This document shows, piece after piece, positions 7,211-13,505 of a DNA stretch of 13,505 nt. The notes beneath the pieces are model-generated. The model made no database searches. It saw nothing but the letters and a program-made list of their open reading frames with translations, and was not told the DNA's origin. The position numbers and the translations under genes were made by a program. The DNA is taken from positions 1 through 13,505 of the forward strand of contig JAEUJG010000167.1 in the NCBI GenBank assembly GCA_016794765.1, given 5' to 3'. Every line of letters starts with the position of its first letter. Position 1 is the stretch's first letter. The DNA is from Spirochaetaceae bacterium (GTDB taxonomy: Bacteria; Spirochaetota; Spirochaetia; Treponematales; Rectinemataceae).

Positions 7211-7920
7211 ACGCGGCCGCCTTTCGCGCCGGCCTTTGCGCCGCTCTTCTTGTCGGTCTTGGCCAGTGCCATTTCGGCCAATTCAAGATTGCGGGCGACT
7301 TGGGGCGAGCGCGCCAACTCGAAGGCACGTTCGAAAAGCCCGCGGGCCCGGAGCGGGTCGAGCAGGTCGTTCAGCGCTATCGTGCCGGCGTTGTTGAGCG
7401 CCGGCCAATTTGTGGGATCAAGGAGGGCCGCCTCCTCGAACAGGGCCGCAGCCGCGGCCTTGGTCCCGGCCTCACGGGCGGCTTCACCTCGCGCGAACAG
7501 GTCCATGGACTCCCTGCTTCGGGCAAAAGAGTCCTCTTGGGACCAAATTTCGCGCCGGCACTCCAGGATGAGACGCGATCCGGAGTTCCGTCCGTCCCGC
7601 GCGGCTTCGGGGCAGGCCAGAGCGGCCGCATAGCGTCGCTCGGCCTCCTTCCGCTTTCCCCGAGCGTAGGCGATGTCGCCGAGCGCGGAATGCCGATGGA
7701 AAGACTGCCCATAGAGGCGCTCTTCCTTGAGGATAAGCCTTTCGGCTCCCTCGGCGTCCCCCTTGGCGAGGAGGATCACGCCGAGATTCCGCAGCACGCG
7801 GAGCGAATCCGGTTCCTTGGATTCGAGCTTGCGGAACCAGCGCTCGGCCTTGGCGTAGTCGCCCTGCACGAAGGAGTTGAGGCCAAAACGCTCGTAAAAA
7901 GACAGGAGAAAAGCGGCCAT
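7207..7920 (-). CDS. Small tetratricopeptide-repeat protein
   Basis: 237 residues from the ATG at 7920. No signal peptide or membrane segment is seen, so it is probably cytoplasmic. Residues 10-43 (GDYAKAERWFRKLESKEPDS), 44-70, 78-105 (GKRKEAERRYAAALA), 140-173 (AAAALFEEAALLDPTN) and 174-207 (ARGLFERAFELA) fit TPR helix pairs. The tail is Lys/Gly/Ala-rich. The frame is open to 8049, but the extra upstream residues are low-complexity, contain a repeat word and run through a terminator hairpin. I therefore prefer 7920, although its GGAG site is rather far away (11 nt). Its stop overlaps the start of the glycerate kinase gene, so the two are cotranscribed. The specific partner and function are unknown. 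Confidence 0.75.
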   Translation of the reverse strand: MAAFLLSFYERFGLNSFVQGDYAKAERWFRKLESKEPDSLRVLRNLGVILLAKGDAEGAERLILKEERLYGQSFHRHSALGDIAYARGKRKEAERRYAAALACPEAARDGRNSGSRLILECRREIWSQEDSFARSRESMDLFARGEAAREAGTKAAAAALFEEAALLDPTNWPALNNAGTIALNDLLDPLRARGLFERAFELARSPQVARNLELAEMALAKTDKKSGAKAGAKGGRV

Positions 7921-7992
7921 AGGGGTAGTATCTCCGAGGGGAACCAGGCCGAGCCCTTCCGCGACGCTCGCTGAGACCGTTCCCGGGACATC

Positions 7993-8005
7993 GGGGACAG
8001 TGCTC
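7993..8005 (+). repeat. GGGGACAGTGCTC word copy
   Basis: An exact 13-bp copy, intergenic between the gntP stop and the TPR gene start. Identical words occur at 4537-4549 (minus orientation, inside the activator gene) and 10739-10751. It partly overlaps the right arm (8002-8010) of a 9-bp inverted repeat whose left arm is 7946-7954. Confidence 0.6.
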
Positions 8006-8023
8006 GGCCTTGGCGAATACGAT

Positions 8024-8045
8024 GGCCGCCCCCGAAGGGGCGGCC
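8024..8045 (-). terminator. UUCG-loop hairpin terminator after gntP
   Basis: On the minus strand GGCCGCCCC, loop TTCG, GGGGCGGCC form a perfect 9-bp GC stem closed by a C(UUCG)G tetraloop, starting 8 nt after the gntP stop. The following tail (ATCGTATTCG) is only weakly U-rich. It probably separates the cdaR-gntP transcript from the TPR-glycerate kinase transcript, or attenuates between them. Confidence 0.65.
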
Positions 8046-8053
8046 CCAAAAGA

Positions 8054-9385
8054 TCAGATGAAGATGTCGAGAACGAGGACGGCCAGGAAGGCGACGACGC
8101 CCTCGACGGCCGTGGCGGAGGTGTAGACCTTGTACGCCGTGCTGACCGGCATGTTGGAGAACTGGGAAACGACCCAGAAGTAGGAATCGTTGGCGTGGGA
8201 GACGACCATGGAGCCGGCGCCGATCGCGATCGCGGTCAGGGCGGGATCGAGGCCGAGGGTCGCCAGCATGGGCGCGAGGATGCCCGAGGTCGTGACGATG
8301 GCGACCGTCGAGGAACCCTGGGCGGTCTTCAGCGCCGCCGAGATGATGAAGGGCAGGAACATGCCGAGGGGAAGCCCGGCCATGTTCGTCTTGATGAACT
8401 CGGCGAGGGGCGACTTGGCAAGGATCTCGCCGAAGGAGCCGCCGGCGGCGGTGATGACGAGGATGATCGCCGAGTCCTTGATGCCTTCGCTCATCCAGCC
8501 GTTGATGGCCTCGTGGATGCCGCCCTTCCGCACGAGAAGGAGGGCGACGAGGACGCCGATCATGAGGGCGGAAACGGGATCGCCGAGGAAGGAAAGGAGT
8601 TTCTGGAGGCCGGCTTCGCCGAAGGGCTTGGTCGGGTACTCCGCGATGGACTTCATGAAGATGAGGACGAGGGGCAGGACGATGGGGAGGAACGAAAGGA
8701 AGGTGTTCGGCAGCTTGCCGTACTTGGCCACGATGTCGGAATAGGACTCGTGGACATCCGGGGAGATGTGGTACTTCTTGGCGACCTTGAGGGCCCAGAA
8801 CAGGCCGGCGAGGGCCGCGGGGATGGCGGCGATGAGGCCGATGAGGATGACCTTGCCGAGATCAGCGTTGAGCGCGGCGGCGGCGGCCAGCGGGCCGGGG
8901 GTCGGCGGAACCATGACGTGGGTCGCGTAAAGACCGGTCGCGAGGGCGACGGCCATGACGGCCATGGAGGTGCCGGACTCCTTCGCGAGGGCCTTGTTGA
9001 GCGGATTCAGGATGACGTAGCCGGAATCGCAGAAGACGGGAATGGAAACCACGTAGCCCGCGATGTTCATGGCGAGGGGGGCGCGGTTCTTGCCGACGAG
9101 CTTGAGGATCGCCTGCGTCATCGAAAGGGCAGCCCCCGTCTTTTCGAGGATCGTCCCCATGATGGTGCCGGCGACGATGACAATGCCGATCTTGGTCAGC
9201 GTGCCGCCGAAGCCGTTCTTGATGTGCTTGAGCACGTCGAGGCCGGGAAGGCCGATCGCGAGGCCGTAGGCGAAGGCCACGCCGATGAGCACGAGGAACG
9301 CGTTCACCTTGAATTTGCCGGTGAGCACGATGATGATTGCGACCGCTATGACGAGCATAATGATCGCGAGACCGCCAGAAACCAT
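8054..9385 (-). CDS. gntP: GntP-family sugar-acid (gluconate/glycerate) permease
   Basis: 443 residues, the usual GntP length, almost entirely hydrophobic, with about 12 membrane segments expected. GntP-family motifs include IPVFCDSGYVILNPL (115-129), HVMVPPTPGPLAAAA (156-170), KTAQGSSTVAIVTTSG (353-368) and SHANDSYFWVVSQF (396-409). The family imports gluconate and related sugar acids by proton symport at the inner membrane. The ATG at 9385 follows an excellent GGAGG site with about 6 nt spacing. A CdaR-type regulator lies upstream on the same strand and a glycerate kinase lies downstream. Glycerate or another sugar acid is thus a likely substrate, but specificity cannot be read from the sequence alone. 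Confidence 0.93.
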   Translation of the reverse strand: MVSGGLAIIMLVIAVAIIIVLTGKFKVNAFLVLIGVAFAYGLAIGLPGLDVLKHIKNGFGGTLTKIGIVIVAGTIMGTILEKTGAALSMTQAILKLVGKNRAPLAMNIAGYVVSIPVFCDSGYVILNPLNKALAKESGTSMAVMAVALATGLYATHVMVPPTPGPLAAAAALNADLGKVILIGLIAAIPAALAGLFWALKVAKKYHISPDVHESYSDIVAKYGKLPNTFLSFLPIVLPLVLIFMKSIAEYPTKPFGEAGLQKLLSFLGDPVSALMIGVLVALLLVRKGGIHEAINGWMSEGIKDSAIILVITAAGGSFGEILAKSPLAEFIKTNMAGLPLGMFLPFIISAALKTAQGSSTVAIVTTSGILAPMLATLGLDPALTAIAIGAGSMVVSHANDSYFWVVSQFSNMPVSTAYKVYTSATAVEGVVAFLAVLVLDIFI

Positions 9386-9415
9386 GGCTACCTCCGAATG
9401 AGGGGATGTTGTTTT

Positions 9416-9444
9416 ATGGTATGTTCAGGTTTTCGAATTTTGAA
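9416..9444 (-). promoter_or_regulatory. Possible gntP promoter
   Basis: On the minus strand TTCAAA (9439-9444, 4/6 to TTGACA) and TACCAT (9416-9421, 4/6 to TATAAT) are 17 bp apart in an AT-rich patch of an otherwise GC-rich gap. The palindrome at 9477-9493 lies just upstream, a normal place for an activator site. Confidence 0.4.
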
Positions 9445-9476
9445 ATGGAGCGGATGCGCAATCGAAGCGGGCGCGG

Positions 9477-9493
9477 CTGTGCACCGTGCACAG
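9477..9493. promoter_or_regulatory. Palindromic operator candidate upstream of gntP
   Basis: CTGTGCAC-C-GTGCACAG is a perfect 8-1-8 inverted repeat. It lies 5 bp past the cdaR stop codon and about 33 bp upstream of the candidate gntP -35. The one-base spacer and lack of a U-tract argue against a terminator. The adjacent CdaR/PucR-type regulator is the obvious ligand; this is inferred. Confidence 0.55.
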
Positions 9494-9498
9494 ACCGC

Positions 9499-10641
9499 TC
9501 AGGCACGAAGGTCGTAGTACCGCGACAGCAAGGAAAGCAGGTCGAGGGCGCGGGGATCGCGGCGGGGATCACGCCCCAGCAACCGGGCCAGGCGCTCCAT
9601 CCGCGCCGAAAAGGTATTCCGATGGACGCCGAGCCTCGCCGCGGCCTCCTTGCCGTTCAGGGCGCTGTCGCTGAGGGCATCAATCGAGGAGCGCAGGTTC
9701 CGCGCCGCCTCCTGGGGCAAGAGCGCCGCGATCCCGTCCAAGGCCGCCACAAGCTCGGCGCGGGGAATGCGGCTCGCGAGAAATTCGAGAAGGTGATCAT
9801 ACAGAAACACGATCGGGACCGCCGGCTCGGGGAAACGCTCGGCGAGCCAATGAGCCTGGCGGTAGGCGCCCCGGTAGCGGCCGAAGTCCAGCTGGAAGGC
9901 GCCGGCCCAGGCGCGGAGGCGCCCGCCGCCGAGGGCAGCGGTCGCCGCCTCGACATAGGCCTCCAAGCGCGACTCATACCCGCTGACGATGCCGCCCTCA
10001 TCGAAGCGCAGGGCCTTGAAGACCAGGACATGGCCCTCCGGCGTGGCGCAGGAGATGTCGTCCATGCCATGGAGAGGACTTCCCTTGATCCGGAGCAGGG
10101 CCTCGGCCGCCTCGATCCCCTTGGGCGGCAGGAGGAGGAGCGGCGCCCGCGGCAGGGTCGGATGGTAGCCGAGCTTGTCCGCCAGCGCTTCGACCGCCGA
10201 GCGGGGCGCGTCGTCTTCGTAGAGGAGGAAGTTGATGAGTAGGTTCTTCCGGTCCTGCCGGCGAAAGGCCTTGTCCTTGTAGGCCTCGAGCTCGATCATC
10301 GACTCCACGCTGGTCTTGATGGCGTAGGCGAGCGGCCCCACCTCGGAGGGCGAACCCGTGACGCCGACGACGCCGATCGTCTCCCCCCGGTGGACGATCG
10401 GGAGGTTCACGCCGGGCTTCATGCCGGCCGGCAGGTTCGCGCCCGGCTCGACGCGCTCCTCGGCCGCTCCCGTCGCCACCAGGCGCTGTGCTGCGTCATG
10501 GTAGTTGCCGATGCGGCTCGGATCCCTGCTGGCGATGATGACACCGTCCCGGTCCATGATGTTGATGTTGTAGTCGAGATGCTCGCCGAGCTTTTTCAGA
10601 AAGGCCGCGGCGGAGCCGGCGTCGAGCAGCGAAGATTCCAT
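9499..10641 (-). CDS. cdaR: CdaR/PucR-type sugar-diacid transcriptional regulator
   Basis: 380 residues, typical CdaR length. The N-terminal half (about 2-130) matches the putative sugar-diacid recognition domain, with IASRDPSRIGNYHDAAQ (36-52) and VNLPIVHRGETIGVVGVTG (78-96). The C-terminus carries the PucR-type HTH with NGKEAAARLGVHRNTFSARM (329-348), followed by RDPRALDLLSLL (361-372). In E. coli CdaR controls genes for galactarate, glucarate and glycerate use. It is followed on the same strand by a GntP permease and, after a terminator, a glycerate kinase, so a local regulatory role is likely. The ATG at 10641 begins the conserved domain but has no clear ribosome site. A TATACT box ends 7 nt before it, so the mRNA may be leaderless. 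Confidence 0.9.
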   Translation of the reverse strand: MESSLLDAGSAAAFLKKLGEHLDYNINIMDRDGVIIASRDPSRIGNYHDAAQRLVATGAAEERVEPGANLPAGMKPGVNLPIVHRGETIGVVGVTGSPSEVGPLAYAIKTSVESMIELEAYKDKAFRRQDRKNLLINFLLYEDDAPRSAVEALADKLGYHPTLPRAPLLLLPPKGIEAAEALLRIKGSPLHGMDDISCATPEGHVLVFKALRFDEGGIVSGYESRLEAYVEAATAALGGGRLRAWAGAFQLDFGRYRGAYRQAHWLAERFPEPAVPIVFLYDHLLEFLASRIPRAELVAALDGIAALLPQEAARNLRSSIDALSDSALNGKEAAARLGVHRNTFSARMERLARLLGRDPRRDPRALDLLSLLSRYYDLRA

Positions 10642-10647
10642 GAAACA

Positions 10648-10676
10648 AGTATAGCCGAAGGAATCCGCCCCGGCAG
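10648..10676 (-). promoter_or_regulatory. Possible promoter of cdaR (leaderless start)
   Basis: The minus strand reads CTGCCG (10671-10676, poor -35, 3/6), a 17-bp spacer, then TATACT (10648-10653, 5/6). The expected start point coincides with the ATG at 10641. The -35 overlaps a CCCCGGC-AG-GCCGGGG palindrome (10668-10683). Confidence 0.35.
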
Positions 10677-10683
10677 GCCGGGG
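10668..10683. promoter_or_regulatory. Palindrome overlapping the cdaR promoter
   Basis: CCCCGGC-AG-GCCGGGG is a perfect 7-2-7 inverted repeat overlapping the candidate cdaR -35 region. It could be an autoregulatory operator. It does not resemble the CTGTGCAC palindrome upstream of gntP, so the same protein need not bind both. It could also be a chance GC palindrome. Confidence 0.35.
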
Positions 10684-10711
10684 TCACGATACCGCGTTTG
10701 CCTTTGCCCCT

Positions 10712-10751
10712 CCCGGGGACAGAGCTCAAGGTTCCCCCGGGGACAGTGCTC
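10712..10751 (+). repeat. Paired GGGGACAG words, 24-bp period
   Basis: GGGGACAGAGCTC (10715-10727) and GGGGACAGTGCTC (10739-10751) lie in tandem, with CCCGGGGACAG repeated exactly 24 bp apart. The first is identical to the word in the glycerate kinase gene (7064-7076, minus). The second is identical to those at 4537-4549 (minus) and 7993-8005. The pair lies between the liv operon terminator and the cdaR promoter. Confidence 0.65.
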
Positions 10752-10779
10752 GCCTCCCAAGCAAGCCGTTTCCCGGCGC

Positions 10780-10808
10780 AAAAAAGGCGGAGCCCGTCGG
10801 CCCCGCCT
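10780..10808 (-). terminator. Intrinsic terminator of the liv operon
   Basis: On the minus strand AGGCGG and CCGCCT arms, extended inward by a GCC/GGC pairing after one mismatch and closed by a 4-nt loop, are followed by TTTTTT. It lies about 45 nt past the livF stop. This is the strongest intrinsic terminator in the window; the AAAAA on the other side could make it bidirectional. Confidence 0.85.
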
Positions 10809-10853
10809 AAAAATGTCGATACTGCGTGTCCGTCAGCCGGCCTACCGCTCCGC

Positions 10854-11564
10854 CTATTCCGCCTCGCCGAGATAGGCCTTGCGCACTCGGTCGTCGGCCA
10901 GGAGTTCGCGCCCGGCGCCGTGGAAGGTCATGCGGCCCGTCTCGAGCACGTAGCCGTAGTCGGCTATCTCGAGCGCCGCCTTCGCGTTCTGCTCGACGAG
11001 GAGGACGGTGACGCCCGTCTTGTTGATCTCGCGGATGATGTCGAAGATCATCTTCACGACGAGGGGCGCGAGGCCGAGCGAGGGTTCGTCCATCATGAGG
11101 AGCTTGGGCCTCGTCATGATCGCCCGCCCGACGGCCAACATCTGCTGCTCGCCGCCGGACAGGGTGCCCGCCCGCTGCTTCATGCGCTCCTCGAGGCGCG
11201 GGAAGAGGGAGAACACGCGGTCGCGGTCCGCGGCGACTCCCGCCCGGTCGCTCCGGGAATAAGCGCCGAGGGCCAGGTTCTCGTCCACCGTGAGGTTCGG
11301 GAAGACGCGGCGGCCCTCGGGAACGAGGACGACGCCCTTCTCGACGATCTCCTTCGTGCCGAGGCCGGTCAGGCTCCCGCCGTTCCAGGTGACGTTGCCG
11401 GAGCTCGTCTTGACGAGGCCGATGATCGCCTTGAGCGTCGTGCTCTTGCCGGCGCCGTTCGCCCCGATGAGGGTGACGATCTTGCCGTCGGGCACCTCGA
11501 GGGCGACGCCCTGGAGCGCGTGGATTCCGCCGTAGTGGACGGACAGCTTGTCTATCGTGAGCAT
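10854..11564 (-). CDS. livF: Branched-chain amino-acid ABC transporter ATP-binding protein LivF
   Basis: 236 residues from the ATG at 11564, which overlaps the livG stop by one base (TGATG). One of two cytoplasmic ATPases that power the Liv importer. Walker A is GANGAGKS (34-41), the ABC signature is LSGGEQQ (135-141), and Walker B is LLMMDEPSLGLAP (155-167). VPEGRRVFPNLTVDENL (81-97) and the ending DDRVRKAYLGE are LivF hallmarks. An open extension to 11672 was not used because it merely overlaps livG out of frame. It is the last gene of the operon, followed by a strong terminator. Substrate preference (branched-chain amino acids, urea or other amides) cannot be told from the ATPase. Confidence 0.95.
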   Translation of the reverse strand: MLTIDKLSVHYGGIHALQGVALEVPDGKIVTLIGANGAGKSTTLKAIIGLVKTSSGNVTWNGGSLTGLGTKEIVEKGVVLVPEGRRVFPNLTVDENLALGAYSRSDRAGVAADRDRVFSLFPRLEERMKQRAGTLSGGEQQMLAVGRAIMTRPKLLMMDEPSLGLAPLVVKMIFDIIREINKTGVTVLLVEQNAKAALEIADYGYVLETGRMTFHGAGRELLADDRVRKAYLGEAE

Positions 11565-12322
11565 CACTCCACCCCCAGGTAGGCTTCGATGACCTTCGGG
11601 TCCTTGCGGATCTGGTCGGGCGTGCCCGCCGCTATCGTCACGCCGTAGTCGAGCACGTACATCCGCGAACACACGCCCATGACGACCTGCATGTGGTGCT
11701 CGATGAGGAGGATCGTTAGGTCGAAGCGGTCGCGCACGCGCTTGATGAACTCGAGGAGCTCGACCGATTCCTGCGGGTTCATGCCCGCGGCCGGTTCGTC
11801 GAGAAGGAGGACGCTCGGCTTCGTCGCGAGGGCGCGCGCTATCTCGAGGCGCCGCTGCTTGCCGTAGGGCAGGCTCGTCGCCGGCTCGTCCGCGACGGAG
11901 GCCAGTCCCGTCGCCTCGAGGAGCTCCAGGGCGAAGGCCCGGGACTCCTTGGCGCGCCGGCGATAGCCGGGCAGCCTGAGCGTCGAGGCGAACCAGTTCG
12001 GCCGCTCGCGCACCGCGCAGCCGACGAGGACGTTCTCGAGCACGCTCATCGTCGGGAAGAGCCTTATGTTCTGGAAGGTGCGCGCGATGCCCGCCTTCGT
12101 GATGTGGTGGGGCTTGCTCCCCGTGATCGCCTTGCCGTCGAGGAAGATGCCGCCCTCGGTGGGCGCGTAGACGCCGGTGATCATGTTGAAGGCGGTGGTC
12201 TTGCCCGCGCCGTTCGGTCCGATGAGGCCGACGATCTCGCCCGCCTCGATGCCGATGTTGAGGTCGGAGACGGCCGTGAGGCCGCCGAAGCGCATCGTCG
12301 CGCCCCTGGTTTCCAGCTTCAC
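11564..12322 (-). CDS. livG: Branched-chain amino-acid ABC transporter ATP-binding protein LivG
   Basis: 252 residues from a GTG at 12322 that overlaps the livM stop (GTGA). A strong AAAGGAGG site lies 6 nt upstream, which fixes the start despite a much longer open frame reaching 13090 across livM. Walker A is GPNGAGKT (35-42), the signature region is LPYGKQRRLEIARALA (151-166), and Walker B is VLLLDEPAAGMNP (171-183). ARTFQNIRLFPTMSVLENV (80-98), LLIEHHMQVVMGV (205-217) and DPKVIEAYLG (241-250) are LivG-specific. It pairs with LivF as the ATPase dimer on the LivH/LivM channel. Confidence 0.95.
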   Translation of the reverse strand: MKLETRGATMRFGGLTAVSDLNIGIEAGEIVGLIGPNGAGKTTAFNMITGVYAPTEGGIFLDGKAITGSKPHHITKAGIARTFQNIRLFPTMSVLENVLVGCAVRERPNWFASTLRLPGYRRRAKESRAFALELLEATGLASVADEPATSLPYGKQRRLEIARALATKPSVLLLDEPAAGMNPQESVELLEFIKRVRDRFDLTILLIEHHMQVVMGVCSRMYVLDYGVTIAAGTPDQIRKDPKVIEAYLGVE

Positions 12323-13371
12323 GCGGCGCCTCCTTTCTTTCCGCGCGGGAGCAGCCCGGCCTTGGCCAGCCGGTCCCACGACAGTTCCTTGTCGCCCATG
12401 AGGCCCCGCTGCCTGAAGATGACGACGATCATGAGCATGAGCGAGAACACGACCATGCGGAGCCCGGGAAGGCCGTCGGTCTTGAAGAAGACGAGGTTCA
12501 GGGGCCCGTCGAGGAAGCGCATCGCCTCCATGAGGATCGTCACGGCGATGGCCGACAGCACGGAACCGGTGATCGAGCCGTTGCCGCCGAGGACGACGAT
12601 GAGAAGCACGTTGAAGGTCAGCATGAAGGTGAACATCTTCGGGTCGATCGTGGTGATCATGTGGCCGAGGAGGGCGCCGCCCACGCCGGCCATGAAGCTC
12701 GACGCGGTGAAGCTCACGACCTTCACGCGGAACACGTTGACGCCCATCGCCTCCGCGGCTATCTCGTCGTCGCGGACCGCCTTCATCGTCCGGCCGTAGC
12801 TCGAGCGCGTGATGAGCGCCATGAAGAGCACCGCCAGCGCGGCCGCGCCCCAGACCACCCAGGTCGTCGAGTTCTTGGGGATGTTCTTGAGGCCCTGGGC
12901 GCCGTTCGTCAGGCGCTGCGCGTTCGTGATGAGGACGCGGATGATTTCGGAGAAGCCCAGGGTCGCGATGGCGAGGTAGTCGTCGCGCAGGCGCAGGACC
13001 GGCGCGGCGATGACGAGGCCGACCGCCGCGGCGCAGAGTCCGGCGATCGGGATCGCCACCAGGAAGGGCAGGTTGAAATTCTGGAGCCACGGCGCGAGCG
13101 GCTCCAGGAAGAAGTTCATCTCCTTCACCTCGGGGCTCATCGTGAGGAGGGCGCTCACGTAGGCGCCCACCGCCATGAAGCCGGAGTAGCCGAGGGAGAA
13201 GAGGCCCGTGAAGCCGTTGAGGAGGTTGAGCGAAAGGGCCAGCACGATGTAGATGGCGGAGAGGTTGAGGATGCGCATCGCGAAGCCGCCGAGGTTCTTG
13301 TCGGCCAGGGCCAGGAGCCCGGCAGCGGCGGCGACGGCGACGGCCGTCAGGATCGAGTTGCGTGCTTTCAT
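12319..13371 (-). CDS. livM: Branched-chain amino-acid ABC transporter permease LivM
   Basis: 350 residues, inner-membrane permease of the BPD_transp_2 family. Multiple hydrophobic segments are seen, including 8-24, 38-55, 62-78, 103-126, 170-187, 222-238, 250-282 and 304-319. Conserved LivM stretches are LSLNLLNGFTGLFSLGYSGF (46-65), LRLRDDYLAIATLGFSEIIR (126-145) and GRTMKAVRDDEIAAEAMGVN (193-212), the last being the ATPase-coupling loop. The C-terminus is a positively charged cytoplasmic tail. The ATG at 13371 follows the livH stop by 4 nt and has AAGG about 9 nt upstream. It overlaps livG by 4 bp. Confidence 0.94.
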   Translation of the reverse strand: MKARNSILTAVAVAAAAGLLALADKNLGGFAMRILNLSAIYIVLALSLNLLNGFTGLFSLGYSGFMAVGAYVSALLTMSPEVKEMNFFLEPLAPWLQNFNLPFLVAIPIAGLCAAAVGLVIAAPVLRLRDDYLAIATLGFSEIIRVLITNAQRLTNGAQGLKNIPKNSTTWVVWGAAALAVLFMALITRSSYGRTMKAVRDDEIAAEAMGVNVFRVKVVSFTASSFMAGVGGALLGHMITTIDPKMFTFMLTFNVLLIVVLGGNGSITGSVLSAIAVTILMEAMRFLDGPLNLVFFKTDGLPGLRMVVFSLMLMIVVIFRQRGLMGDKELSWDRLAKAGLLPRGKKGGAA

Positions 13372-13375
13372 GGCT

Positions 13376-13505
13376 TCACACCTTCACCGTCTGTTTCTTG
13401 CCGAGGAGCCCGGAGGGCTTCACGAGGAGGACGAGGATCAGCAGCACGAAGGAGAGGGCGTCGCGGTAGCCGGTGAGCGCGGGCAGGAAGGCGATCACCA
13501 TGATC
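13376..13505 (-). CDS. livH: Branched-chain amino-acid ABC transporter permease LivH, C-terminus only
   Basis: The last 42 or so codons of a gene entering from the right edge, ending at TGA 13376-13378. The readable end contains YRDALSFVLLILVLLVKPSG followed by LLGKKQ, which is the typical LivH last transmembrane segment and tail. It lies 4 nt upstream of livM, the standard livH-livM order. The 5' part, the promoter and any substrate-binding livK gene lie outside the window. Confidence 0.85.
   Translation of the reverse strand, partial: IMVIAFLPALTGYRDALSFVLLILVLLVKPSGLLGKKQTVKV

Noticed and set aside
7842..8015. 14-bp direct repeat GCTCGGCCTTGGCG (7842-7855 and 8002-8015)
   Set aside because: One copy is coding (AKAER) and matching stops after 14 bases. 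In GC-biased DNA this can arise by chance, so I did not call it a duplication.
7921..8049. Upstream extension of the TPR protein
   Set aside because: The added residues are Pro/Gly-rich non-TPR sequence and would read through the gntP terminator hairpin and a repeat word.
8000..9517. Long plus-strand open frame (505 codons) opposite gntP
   Set aside because: Highly charged Asp/Gly/Glu/Arg composition is the antisense image of a hydrophobic permease; no ribosome site or family motifs.
12323..13090. N-terminal extension of livG to 13090
   Set aside because: Arg/Pro-rich out-of-frame reading of livM. The GTG at 12322 has a strong AAAGGAGG site and the right family start.
11564..13505. liv gene overlaps as an unusual arrangement
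   Set aside because: GTGA and TGATG overlaps and the 4-nt livH-livM gap are common for liv operons and need no special explanation.

Overview
The window is a GC-rich, gene-dense piece of a bacterial chromosome. Except for proC, every gene lies on the minus strand. A type III glutamine synthetase, a GAF-type sigma-54 activator, a Liv-type amino-acid ABC transporter and a glycerate module suggest a free-living or gut anaerobe. A Spirochaetota-like or similar diderm host is possible, but no phylogenetic marker is present and this is a weak inference.

Region 1 (1-753) holds the 5' part of a REP-associated tyrosine transposase (RAYT, Y1/HUH family) that runs off the left edge. Upstream of its start is a 200-bp cluster of palindromes built on GGGACAGTCCC, as expected for a RAYT with REP-like targets. 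Region 2 (754-4845) is a nitrogen-control pair. glnN, a 719-aa type III glutamine synthetase, has a near-consensus sigma-54 -24/-12 promoter 35-50 bp before its start. The next gene upstream encodes a NifA-like sigma-54 activator. Its putative promoter shares a TATA core with that of the divergent proC (pyrroline-5-carboxylate reductase, 4980-5795).

Region 3 (5831-10641) looks like a glycerate or sugar-acid module. Reading leftwards on the minus strand it has a CdaR/PucR-type regulator, a GntP-family permease, a UUCG-loop hairpin terminator, a small TPR protein and a MOFRL-type glycerate 2-kinase whose start overlaps the TPR stop. A perfect 8-1-8 palindrome between the regulator and the permease promoter is the obvious operator candidate. 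Region 4 (10854-13505) is the end of a branched-chain amino-acid ABC transporter operon, livH (partial)-livM-livG-livF. Its genes overlap or nearly touch, and it ends in a strong intrinsic terminator.

The most unusual signal is a family of 13-bp words, GGGGACAGTGCTC (3 exact copies), GGGGACAGAGCTC (2 exact copies) and GGGGACAGTCCTC. It is scattered through the window in intergenic DNA and inside the activator and glycerate kinase genes. The words share the GGGACAG core with the palindromes beside the RAYT gene. They may be a dispersed RAYT-linked repeat or another genome-wide DNA signal.
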